Below, one piece after another: positions 1 to 7,520 of a stretch of 45,360 bases of DNA. Each line of letters starts with the position of its first letter. Within the stretch, counting starts at the first letter, position 1. Source of the DNA: Endozoicomonas sp. GTDB taxonomy: Bacteria > Pseudomonadota > Gammaproteobacteria > Pseudomonadales > Endozoicomonadaceae. Both the position numbers and the translations under genes were made by a program. The stretch lies in contig JAKROC010000005.1 in the NCBI GenBank assembly GCA_024509075.1, positions 1 through 45,360 of the forward strand, given 5' to 3'. The notes beneath the pieces are model-generated. The model had not been told where the DNA came from. It did no database searches and saw only the letters and a list, made by a program, of their open reading frames with translations.

Positions 1-54
1 AGCAGTTGCCGGGCGAATGCAGCCAACAAAGTAGCAACTTGAAAGGCGACGGGT
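1..54 (+). repeat. Right end of MITE-like repeat (copy A, cut by window edge)
   Basis: The first 54 bases match the right third of the repeat seen in full at 7083-7274, including the stretch CAACAAAG-AGCAACTTGAAAGGCGA and the closing GGGTA. The left part lies outside the window. The terminal TATA is degraded to TAAA. It sits just upstream of yqgE. Confidence 0.8.
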
Positions 55-106
55 AAATCCATTTTAACACTTGCTAGATGTAACCTTTACCGTGATACTG
101 CCCGCT

Positions 107-679
107 ATGAGCAGTGTTCCTTTCCAGAATTTTACCAATCATTTCCTTATTGCCATGCCTGCCATGGCAGATTCTTTTTTTGCCCAAACCCTGACCATCG
201 TCTGTGAACACAGCCCGGCTGGTGCACTGGGGTTTGTGGTAAACCGGCCCAGCAACTTAATGATGAGCGAAATATTCCGCCAGATGGGCATTGACGAGTA
301 CGCCAGCACCGAGGTTGGCAGCCACGAGGTCTACTCGGGTGGGCCGGTGTCCAGGGAAAGAGGGTTTGTCCTCAACTCAGGGGAATACCAATGGGACGCC
401 TGTGTGCCAATTTCCCCCGGCCTGCAGCTGGTCACCTCCGCAGACATTCTGGTAGCTATGGCTGAGGGCAAGGGCCCAAGGCAAGCAATGGTAGCGCTCG
501 GTTATGCTGGTTGGGGCGCTGGCCAGCTGGAAAAAGAAATTGCCCATAACATCTGGCTCACCTGTGAAGCTCAGCCAGCCATTGTTTTCGATACCCCATA
601 CCACCAGAGGCTCAGTGCTGCTGCCAGCACCCTGGGGGTTGACCTCAGCCTGATCTCTGATCAGGTAGGCCACGCATAG
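107..679 (+). CDS. yqgE: YqgE/AlgH family protein
   Basis: This is a conserved cytoplasmic protein of the UPF0301 (YqgE/AlgH) family. Its biochemical role is not settled; the AlgH name comes from alginate regulation in Pseudomonas. The family core is visible: NHFLIAMPAMADSFF at the start, then the CEHS-GALGFVVNRP segment, the YSGGPV motif, and GYAGWGAGQLEKEI near the C-terminus. The frame is open from a TTG at 71, but the ATG at 107 gives 190 residues and places the family's N-terminal NHFLIAMP motif where it lies in E. coli YqgE (187 residues), so 107 is preferred. It ends 7 bases before ruvX. The yqgE-ruvX pair is a conserved gammaproteobacterial arrangement and is probably co-transcribed. 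Confidence 0.93.
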   Translation: MSSVPFQNFTNHFLIAMPAMADSFFAQTLTIVCEHSPAGALGFVVNRPSNLMMSEIFRQMGIDEYASTEVGSHEVYSGGPVSRERGFVLNSGEYQWDACVPISPGLQLVTSADILVAMAEGKGPRQAMVALGYAGWGAGQLEKEIAHNIWLTCEAQPAIVFDTPYHQRLSAAASTLGVDLSLISDQVGHA

Positions 680-686
680 AAACTGC

Positions 687-1142
687 ATGACAAACAAAAC
701 ATTAACCACCGTACTGGGCTTTGATTTTGGTACGCGCAATATTGGCGTGGCCAGCGGCCAGGTGATTACCCGTACAGCGACGGCCCTGCCGTCTCTCAAG
801 GCCAGAGATGGTATCCCGGACTGGCAACAGATCGAAGCACTGATCGACGAGTGGCGACCGGACGCCATCGTCGTGGGCATCCCGCTGAATATGGACGGCA
901 CCGAGTCAGAAATGTCCCGCCGGGCACGCAAGTTCGGTAACCGGCTGCATGGGCGGTGGGGCTTGCCTTTTTATCCGGCAGATGAACGACTCACTTCTTT
1001 TGAAGCCAAAGAGTGGGCGGGCCGACTGGGGCACAAAGGGCATTACGGTGCAAACCCGGTGGATGCAATGGCAGCCCAGATTATCCTTGAAACCTGGTTG
1101 AACGACCCGGTTAATGAGCATTTGTTTGATAGTTGGAAGTGA
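687..1142 (+). CDS. ruvX: Holliday junction resolvase-like protein RuvX/YqgF
   Basis: At 151 residues this is a normal-length member of the YqgF family, with an RNase H-like fold. These proteins process the 5' end of pre-16S rRNA and are annotated as putative Holliday junction resolvases. The N-terminal LGFDFGTRNIGVA segment carries the first acidic catalytic residue. VVGIPLNMDG, DERLTSFEA and the C-terminal DAMAAQIILETWL supply the remaining family motifs, including the last catalytic Asp. The gene follows yqgE directly and converges on pilT, with 81 bases between the two stop codons and no clear intrinsic terminator. Confidence 0.94.
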   Translation: MTNKTLTTVLGFDFGTRNIGVASGQVITRTATALPSLKARDGIPDWQQIEALIDEWRPDAIVVGIPLNMDGTESEMSRRARKFGNRLHGRWGLPFYPADERLTSFEAKEWAGRLGHKGHYGANPVDAMAAQIILETWLNDPVNEHLFDSWK

Positions 1143-1223
1143 CAATCCCCGCCCTGCCGCACCCGAATGGCATAGCATAGAGACGAGAGTTCCCGGCATA
1201 ATTCACTGAGAGTCGAGCTGCAG

Positions 1224-2270
1224 CTATTTTTCCTCATCAAAAACATCGCGATTCCTGGCTTTTTCCCGAGCAGCCGTTTTGCTGATCAGCCCTTTTTTGA
1301 CCAGATTGAGCAGACACTGATCCAGCGTCTGCATGCCCTGACCACCGCCTGTCTGAATGGCGGAATACATTTGTGCTACTTTATCTTCGCGGATCAGGTT
1401 GCGAATACCACTACTGCCCAGCATGATTTCATGGGCGGCAACGCGTCCGCCGCTGATTTTCTTGATCAGCGTCTGTGAGATCACCGCCTGCAGGGATTCA
1501 GACAACATGGTGCGCATCATGGCTTTTTCCTCCGCCGGAAACACGTCAACAATCCGGTCAATGGTTTTTGCCGCCGAGGTGGTGTGCAGCGTACCAAACA
1601 CCAGATGACCCGTTTCCGCTGCCGTCATGGCCAGACGGATGGTTTCCAGGTCTCTCATCTCGCCCACCAGGATAATGTCCGGATCTTCTCGCAGGGCTGA
1701 ACGCAAGGCGTTGCTGAAGCTGTGAGTATCCCGGTGAACTTCGCGCTGGTTGATCAGGCTCTTTTTTGAGGTATGAATAAATTCAATGGGGTCTTCAATA
1801 GTCAGGATATGGTGGTACTTGGTGTCATTGATGTAATCAAGCATGGCTGCCAGGGTAGTGCTTTTACCCGAGCCTGTGGGGCCAGTGACCAGCACCAGTC
1901 CCCGGGGCTTGTTGGCAATATCCCTGAACACTTGTCCCATATCAAGATCTTCCATAGTCAGGACTTTGGTCGGAATGGTACGAAACACTGCCCCAGAGCC
2001 TCGATTGTGGTTAAAAGCATTGACGCGAAATCGAGCAATGCCCGGCACCTCAATGGAGAAATCTGCTTCTAGCTGCTCCTCAAAATCCTTGTGCTGGCGA
2101 TCGTTCATAATGTCGCAGATCAACCCGTAAATCTGCTGCTGATCCATCGCGGGCAAATTGACCCGACGGACGTCCCCGTCAATGCGCATCAATGGTGGCA
2201 AACCGGCCGACAGATGCAGGTCTGATGCTCCTTGTTTAAAGCTGAATGCCAGCAGCTCGGTAATATCCAT
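1224..2270 (-). CDS. pilT: Type IV pilus retraction ATPase PilT
   Basis: PilT is the cytoplasmic hexameric ATPase that depolymerises type IV pili for twitching motility. The 348-residue protein is full length. Walker A GPTGSGKST lies at residues 130-138, the Asp box around ILTIEDPIEF (155-164), Walker B DIILVGEMRD at 198-207, and the His box TAAETGHLVFGTLHT at 216-230. The C-terminal GIRNLIRE corresponds to the AIRNLIRE motif needed for retraction in known PilT proteins. A strong AGGGGG ribosome binding site sits 7 bases before the ATG. It is divergent from yggS across 61 bases, as in Pseudomonas. The pilU paralog that usually follows pilT is absent; yqgE-ruvX lies there instead. Confidence 0.96.
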   Translation of the reverse strand: MDITELLAFSFKQGASDLHLSAGLPPLMRIDGDVRRVNLPAMDQQQIYGLICDIMNDRQHKDFEEQLEADFSIEVPGIARFRVNAFNHNRGSGAVFRTIPTKVLTMEDLDMGQVFRDIANKPRGLVLVTGPTGSGKSTTLAAMLDYINDTKYHHILTIEDPIEFIHTSKKSLINQREVHRDTHSFSNALRSALREDPDIILVGEMRDLETIRLAMTAAETGHLVFGTLHTTSAAKTIDRIVDVFPAEEKAMMRTMLSESLQAVISQTLIKKISGGRVAAHEIMLGSSGIRNLIREDKVAQMYSAIQTGGGQGMQTLDQCLLNLVKKGLISKTAAREKARNRDVFDEEK

Positions 2271-2331
2271 TTATAGTCCCCCTAACGCGGGTTAAAATAG
2301 CGAACTTGTTTACCCGGCAAGTACCATCCTG

Positions 2332-3057
2332 ATGGCTGTAACACCAATGAGCGACGCACTGAAGCACCATTTCCAGCAAGTCTATGACCGCATTCACCGG
2401 TCTGAGCTAGCCTGCCATCGCAACGGCCAGGTGCAGTTGTTAGCCGTCAGCAAAACCAAACCGGCCACCCTTGTGCGGGCTGCCTGGCAACTGGGCCAGC
2501 GACACTTTGGTGAAAGCTATCTGCAAGAAGCCTTGAGCAAAATCCATGAACTTGCTGATCTTGATGATATCCACTGGCATTTCATCGGCCCGGTTCAGTC
2601 AAACAAGACCCGTGATATCAGCTGCCATTTTGATTGGGTGCACAGTGTTGACCGTGTAAAAGTGGCCCATCGGCTCAACGAGCAGCGCCCGGAAGGCCTG
2701 CCACCACTCAATATCTGCCTGCAAGTCAACATCAGCGATGAAGCAACAAAATCAGGCATCAGCCTGGCTGAATTGCCGGCACTGGTTCAGGCCGTGACCG
2801 CCATGCCCCGGCTGCAACTGCGTGGACTGATGGTAATTCCTGCCCCCGAAACCGATCCGGATAAACAACGCGAACCGTTTCGGCTACTGGCTCAGACCTT
2901 GAACGATTTGAACGGCACATTTGACTTGGCCATGGACACCCTCTCCATGGGCATGACCGATGACCTTGAGGCAGCTATTCAGGAGGGGGCAACCATTGTA
3001 CGCATTGGCACAGCGCTGTTTGGTGCCAGAGAATACGTGACAGGAAATCCAGCATGA
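2332..3057 (+). CDS. yggS: YggS/PLPBP family pyridoxal phosphate homeostasis protein
   Basis: A 241-residue member of the YggS (PROSC/PLPBP) family: a single TIM-barrel protein that binds PLP and buffers vitamin B6 and amino acid homeostasis without known enzyme activity. The PLP-binding lysine is K41 in LLAVSKTKP. The HFIGPVQSNK, HSVDRVKVA and SMGMTDDLEAAI segments are characteristic; the last binds the PLP phosphate. Its stop codon overlaps the proC start (ATGA), so the two are translationally coupled. An alternative in-frame ATG lies 15 bases downstream at 2347. Confidence 0.95.
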   Translation: MAVTPMSDALKHHFQQVYDRIHRSELACHRNGQVQLLAVSKTKPATLVRAAWQLGQRHFGESYLQEALSKIHELADLDDIHWHFIGPVQSNKTRDISCHFDWVHSVDRVKVAHRLNEQRPEGLPPLNICLQVNISDEATKSGISLAELPALVQAVTAMPRLQLRGLMVIPAPETDPDKQREPFRLLAQTLNDLNGTFDLAMDTLSMGMTDDLEAAIQEGATIVRIGTALFGAREYVTGNPA

Positions 3058-3869
3058 CCAAACCAACCATCGCCTTTATTGGTGCAGGCAATATGGCCCG
3101 CAGTATTATTGGCGGCCTGCTGAACCATGGCTGGCCCGCCGAACACCTTATTGCTACGGCCAACAGCGAAGAAACGCGGTCAGATGTCAGTGCAACATTC
3201 AGCATTGTCATCGAGGCGGATAACCGTCTGGCAGCTTGCAAAGCCGATATTATTATTCTTTGCGTCAAGCCCCAGATCATGGCAACGGTCCTGACTGATC
3301 TGGCACCGGCCATCAAACCCGATACCCTGGTCATTTCAGTGGCTGCCGGCATTCCCATGGCTCGCCTGCAAGACTGGTGTGGGGAGCATCTGGCCATCGT
3401 CCGCGCCATGCCCAACACGCCAGTGCTGCTCGGCTGTGGTGCTACCGGGATGTTTGCCAATGCCGATGTTAGCCCACAGCAAAAATCCCTGGCAGAAGAC
3501 ATTTTCAGCGCCGCAGGTATAGTGCGTTGGGTGGGAGAAGAGAGGCAAATTGACGCAGTAACGGCGCTTTCTGGCAGTGGCCCGGCTTACTATTTTTTGC
3601 TGATGGAGCTGATGGAAAAAGAAGCCATCCGCCTCGGACTGGACAACCAGACTGCTCACCAACTGACTCTGCAAACCGCTCTGGGTGCCGCGACTATGGC
3701 CATGGGCAGCGAGGCGGATGTGGCCGAACTGCGTCGGCGCATAACATCCCCCAACGGCACCACCGAGCAAGCAATCAGGACTTTTCAGGAGCAAGGTTTA
3801 CCAGAGTTGGTGGCCAAAGCCATGGAAGCAGCATTTAATCGGTCGATTGAACTGGCAGCCGGGCCGTGA
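3054..3869 (+). CDS. proC: Pyrroline-5-carboxylate reductase
   Basis: ProC catalyses the last step of proline synthesis, NAD(P)H-dependent reduction of pyrroline-5-carboxylate. The 271-residue length is typical. The Rossmann motif FIGAGNMARSIIGGLL is near the N-terminus. The dimerisation domain shows AVTALSGSGPAYYFLLMELM and the ITSPNGTTEQAI stretch typical of the family. It overlaps yggS by 4 bases and is followed after 111 bases by yggT, the conserved yggS-proC-yggT order. Confidence 0.96.
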   Translation: MTKPTIAFIGAGNMARSIIGGLLNHGWPAEHLIATANSEETRSDVSATFSIVIEADNRLAACKADIIILCVKPQIMATVLTDLAPAIKPDTLVISVAAGIPMARLQDWCGEHLAIVRAMPNTPVLLGCGATGMFANADVSPQQKSLAEDIFSAAGIVRWVGEERQIDAVTALSGSGPAYYFLLMELMEKEAIRLGLDNQTAHQLTLQTALGAATMAMGSEADVAELRRRITSPNGTTEQAIRTFQEQGLPELVAKAMEAAFNRSIELAAGP

Positions 3870-3980
3870 TGGACGCGCTGGAGCCAGTTTATGTGTATGA
3901 TGCGAACAGGTAATTAACTTGATTACGCGACACCTGAGTGACGCACACTGACTTTGCAAGAAGGGTAACCAATATAACTT

Positions 3981-4535
3981 ATGTCAGCACTTTCTTCGAG
4001 CCTCAGTTTTCTGATTCAGACCCTTGGTGGTTTGTACATCATGGCGGTACTGATTCGCTTTCTGTTGCAGCTGGTTCGGGCCGACTTTTACAACCCCATC
4101 TCCCAGGCCATCGTTAAAATAACCTCGCCACTGCTTAACCCGTTGCGCAAGATTATCCCCGGCTATGGTGGCGTCGATATGGCCTCCCTGGTGCTTGCTC
4201 TGGTTTTGCAGATTTTACTGTTGTACGTACTGCTCATGGTGGCAGGCGCTTCTCCGGCACAGCTGCCATTTCCTGCCATTGTAGTCAGGAGTCTGGTGGA
4301 GCTGGGCCTTGAATTGCTCAATATCTACATGTTCAGCCTGATCATTATTGCCATTGCCAGCTGGGTCGCGCCTAACAGCTACAACCCGGGCCTGATGCTG
4401 CTCTATCAGATCACCGAGCCCCTGACCAGCCGCATCCGCAAAGTGATTCCCCCCCTTGGCGGCCTCGATTTCTCTCTGATGGCACTGGTCATTATCATCG
4501 TCACCCTGAAGAATTTACTCTCCTCCCTGGCTTGA
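3981..4535 (+). CDS. yggT: YggT family membrane protein
   Basis: This is a 184-residue integral membrane protein with two YGGT repeats, one per half. Each has a hydrophobic helix pair and the signature ending NPLRKIIPGYGGVD in the first half and SRIRKVIPPLGGLD in the second. The family is linked to osmotic or ion stress tolerance, but no molecular function is established. The ATG at 3981 has only a distant AAGAAGGG upstream. A strong intrinsic terminator follows the stop codon, making this the last gene of the yggS operon. Confidence 0.93.
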   Translation: MSALSSSLSFLIQTLGGLYIMAVLIRFLLQLVRADFYNPISQAIVKITSPLLNPLRKIIPGYGGVDMASLVLALVLQILLLYVLLMVAGASPAQLPFPAIVVRSLVELGLELLNIYMFSLIIIAIASWVAPNSYNPGLMLLYQITEPLTSRIRKVIPPLGGLDFSLMALVIIIVTLKNLLSSLA

Positions 4536-4545
4536 TGCCAACCCG

Positions 4546-4573
4546 GGCCACCAGCATGGTGGCCTTTCTCTTT
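4546..4573 (+). terminator. Intrinsic terminator of the yggS-proC-yggT operon
   Basis: A perfect 7-bp stem (GGCCACC / GGTGGCC) with the 5-base loop AGCAT is followed directly by TTTCTCTTT. It begins 10 bases after the yggT stop codon. Confidence 0.9.
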
Positions 4574-4635
4574 AAACTGCCTGCCAGCAAGCCGATAGTT
4601 AAAGCCATTCCCCAAGTAACTGTGAGGCTGGCAAC

Positions 4636-7071
4636 ATGGGACAGGTCAGTTTGCGCTCAGGCAGCAAAACCGCCCGAAAACTACTGCTACTGACCACCCT
4701 GGTCGCCACCACTACCGCTGCTCAAGAAGATAAGCCGCTGCTCAGTGCCCCAAGCGCCCCACCCTTTATCCACAGTTTTGAACAGCAAAGCCTTGGCAAT
4801 GGCGCTGAGCTGATTATCGATGGTGACAACCGCTCAGAGCAGCAACAAATTCTGATTGTGCGCATCGACAATGACAATTCCACCAATTACCGCACCCGGG
4901 TCAACCAAGAGTTCACCCTTGCTCCTGGCCCATTCCAACTGATCCTGCCACTTTCCGGGTTAAAAACATCTGCCGGCCAACTGTTAGCCCAGCCATACTC
5001 CCGGCTGTTTGTCTTTGCTGCCGACCGCTGGGCTGATGTTGAGCTTGATCAAGTGCAACTCAGCTTTGCCAACCAACTGCCGGAAAACACCCTGGCGCTG
5101 GATTTCGGCTCCAAAAGCAGTGCTGCCTTCCCAGGCTTTGCCGCCGCCGGCAAGGGCCATGCCTACCTCAGCGGCAAAACCACCGAGCGAGTTCGCGCCT
5201 CCGGCGATGCGCTGGTTCGTGATGGTGTCACCGGCCTCAAGGATGTGCAAATACCCTGGCCCAACGGCCAGTGGCAACTTAGCCTGTGGACGCGGGATCA
5301 GGGCGAATGGGAGTACCTGCCCCATTACCTCAAACGCAAGATCGAAGCCAACGGCACCGTCATGGTTGATGAAAGTTGGACACCCACACAATGGATTGAC
5401 CAGGTCTATCTGGCCGGCGCCAAAAAAGAGGGTGCTATCGACGGTGACCTGTGGAGCCTGGTGGGTGAACGCCGCGACGGTTTCGTCAGTGATACCATCA
5501 AGGTCAGCGATGGCATGGTCAATATCACCCTCGGTGGGGACTTCGATGCACGCTATCTATCAGCCCTGGTGCTTGAGCCGGTTGACGGTATCTTTGCCAA
5601 GACAACTCGGGCCGAACAGCGGGAGCGTTTTCTTAACCGCTGGCCAGTTAACGAAAGACCCAACAAACCAGTGAAGTCACTGTCGCTCACCGATGTCAGC
5701 GAACAGGTGCAAGACGGTAAGGGCTTTTACGCTGGTGCCCGGGATACGTTATTAAACCTGACCTTTGAGATGGCCAGCCCAGTGGATGACTCATCCCCGG
5801 TGGTGGTGGTGTCATCGCCCAAATCCTCCGATGGGCAATCGTTAATCACCACCTTGCGCTATGGCCACTGGCGCTACGAACGCCCCGCTCCCAATGCAAC
5901 ATCGCTGATTCTTGATGACAGCTACCTCAGGGCCGACATGGCCAGCTTAAGACTATCCAGCAAACAGCCAAGACGAATCCATGTTCAGGTAGCCATACCA
6001 GCAGATGCCGAACCCGGCGAATACTCCGGCAAGGTTCAACTGTTCAGCCATGGTGAGTTGCGGCTTCTGGATTACCATGTGCGAGTATTGCCGGTCAAGC
6101 TGCCAAAAATGAGCGCCTCAGTGGGGCTGTATCTTGAACCAGCGCCGTTCTATCACTGGTTCAAGCCTTTGCAAACGCAGGTGGCAAAAGCCACATCCTG
6201 CGACTTGGCCCTGCTGGCAGATCACGGTTTCAGTACCGTTGCCCCGGCCCTGGCAACACCGGGCTCCGATGCTGCCCAGCAACGGTTCATCGAGCAACTT
6301 GAACAGGTGCAGCACTACGGCTTCGATGGTCCATTGCTGGCCTACACGCCGCTGAAACGCCTGCTTGGCAAGAAAAGTGCGTTTGCCGCTGGAGCCAGTA
6401 TGCAGAAACTCAAGGCGCTGCTTGATCAACAAAACTTCCCGGATATCCATTGGTCCATATTTGACGAGCCTGCCCGGAATCGTTTTGACCAGATCAGAAA
6501 CACCGCAAAACTACTGCAAGAACCCTCGCTGGCGTTTAAAAGTGCTGGTCATATGAATAAGGAGCACCAGAGCGAACTGAGCGCCGTTACCGATTTACTG
6601 CTGATCAATCATGGTACCCCGGTGACTGAGAGGCGTATTGAGCAGCTGCAAGAACAAAGCACCGTCTGGCTCTACAATATGCCCAGGCCAGAGCTGGCTG
6701 CCGGCCTCTACCTTTGGCGCTCAGGTGCCGACGGCTATTTGCAGTGGCACGGACGTATGCCAACGGCTGATCCTTTTGACCCCACAGACGGGCGCGAAGG
6801 TGATGTTGTCTATCTCTACCCAGCAATCAACCCATGTCCTGCCACTATGTCCATTCATCGCCGGCTGCTCGACCTGCACGAGGCCACCCTTGATCTGCGC
6901 TGGCTACAATGGTTGGAAACGGCGTCTACCCCACAGGCAAAACAACTGGTAAACAAACTGCATGACACAATTTCCCCTGACTGGGAGGACATGGCCGATA
7001 CCACCGATCGACAGGCCATTCGTCGTGATATTATTTCGACAATTGTGAACTACCCGCCCCTAAAGGAATGA
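4636..7071 (+). CDS. Secreted GH123/DUF4091-like glycoside hydrolase family protein
   Basis: An 811-residue protein with an N-terminal signal peptide: basic start, the hydrophobic stretch KLLLLTTLVATTTAA, and probable cleavage near residue 30. Residues of about 40-320 look like beta-sandwich regions. The segment around PADAEPGEYSGKVQLFS introduces a TIM-barrel-like region. There SIFDEP places an adjacent Asp-Glu pair at D610-E611, as in GH123 enzymes, where neighbouring Asp and Glu are catalytic. GADGYLQWHGR, DPFDPTDGREGDVVYLYP and the late SIHRRLLDLHEATLDLRWL are typical of the DUF4091/GH123 group. It is probably a periplasmic or secreted hydrolase for amino-sugar glycans; the substrate is not readable from the sequence. 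A GAGG site lies 9 bases before the ATG. The gene stands alone, after a terminator and before a repeat. Confidence 0.72.
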   Translation: MGQVSLRSGSKTARKLLLLTTLVATTTAAQEDKPLLSAPSAPPFIHSFEQQSLGNGAELIIDGDNRSEQQQILIVRIDNDNSTNYRTRVNQEFTLAPGPFQLILPLSGLKTSAGQLLAQPYSRLFVFAADRWADVELDQVQLSFANQLPENTLALDFGSKSSAAFPGFAAAGKGHAYLSGKTTERVRASGDALVRDGVTGLKDVQIPWPNGQWQLSLWTRDQGEWEYLPHYLKRKIEANGTVMVDESWTPTQWIDQVYLAGAKKEGAIDGDLWSLVGERRDGFVSDTIKVSDGMVNITLGGDFDARYLSALVLEPVDGIFAKTTRAEQRERFLNRWPVNERPNKPVKSLSLTDVSEQVQDGKGFYAGARDTLLNLTFEMASPVDDSSPVVVVSSPKSSDGQSLITTLRYGHWRYERPAPNATSLILDDSYLRADMASLRLSSKQPRRIHVQVAIPADAEPGEYSGKVQLFSHGELRLLDYHVRVLPVKLPKMSASVGLYLEPAPFYHWFKPLQTQVAKATSCDLALLADHGFSTVAPALATPGSDAAQQRFIEQLEQVQHYGFDGPLLAYTPLKRLLGKKSAFAAGASMQKLKALLDQQNFPDIHWSIFDEPARNRFDQIRNTAKLLQEPSLAFKSAGHMNKEHQSELSAVTDLLLINHGTPVTERRIEQLQEQSTVWLYNMPRPELAAGLYLWRSGADGYLQWHGRMPTADPFDPTDGREGDVVYLYPAINPCPATMSIHRRLLDLHEATLDLRWLQWLETASTPQAKQLVNKLHDTISPDWEDMADTTDRQAIRRDIISTIVNYPPLKE

Positions 7072-7082
7072 GCTTCCAATAC

Positions 7083-7274
7083 TATACCCAAAGAATTTCG
7101 AGTTGATTCGAGGCGGTAAATGAGCGAAGCCTTTATGCCCTCGGGTGCCGGGAGCATAGAAATACTATGTGACCGGGGTGACGACTGCATGGATGCAGGA
7201 GGTAGAGCAACGCATGGAGCAGTTGCCGAGCGAACGCAGCCAACAAAGCAGCAACTTGAAAGGCGAAGGGTATA
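7083..7274 (+). repeat. MITE-like repeat, copy B (full length, 192 bp)
   Basis: The copy runs from TATACCCAAAGAATTTC to the closing AAAGGCGAAGGGTATA. The ends are imperfect inverted repeats: TATACCC...TTTC-AGTTG on the left, and TATACCC-TCGCCTTTCAAGTTG on the complement of the right end. There is no coding potential for a transposase. This copy is the longest, with an extra segment around 7182-7226 that copies C and E lack. It lies between the GH123-like gene and the serpin promoter. The 193 bases from 7275 to the promoter at 7468 hold nothing recognisable. Confidence 0.88.
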
Positions 7275-7467
7275 AGTAGCCACCGGAGTGATTGCCGTCC
7301 CTTTCTTTTTTGACGCTTCACAGCCACCAACGCCAGGAAAACAAAGGCAAAGCCCGAATATTTCACAAACCTCGCCCCCAGATTTTAAGCGTGGGATCGC
7401 AGCTACACAGGATAACTCCTGCACCAGACTGTAAGGCCACCTTCTGTTTTTATTGAGGAACAATTTC

Positions 7468-7494
7468 TTGACAAACAGGTCAGATATTTATAAC
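7468..7494 (+). promoter_or_regulatory. Predicted sigma70 promoter of the serpin gene
   Basis: A perfect -35 TTGACA (7468-7473) and a -10 TATAAC (7489-7494) are separated by 15 bases, slightly short of the optimum of 17. Transcription would start near 7501. That leaves a short leader with GAGG at 7509-7512, 8 bases before the GTG start. Confidence 0.6.
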
Positions 7495-7520
7495 AAAACT
7501 TAAAACACGAGGTTTATGAA

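Noticed and set aside
71..106. TTG start and a promoter-like TTGCTA/GATACT pair before yqgE
   Set aside because: The TTG extension has no family match, and the promoter-like pair would start transcription almost on the ATG at 107, leaving no room for a ribosome binding site.
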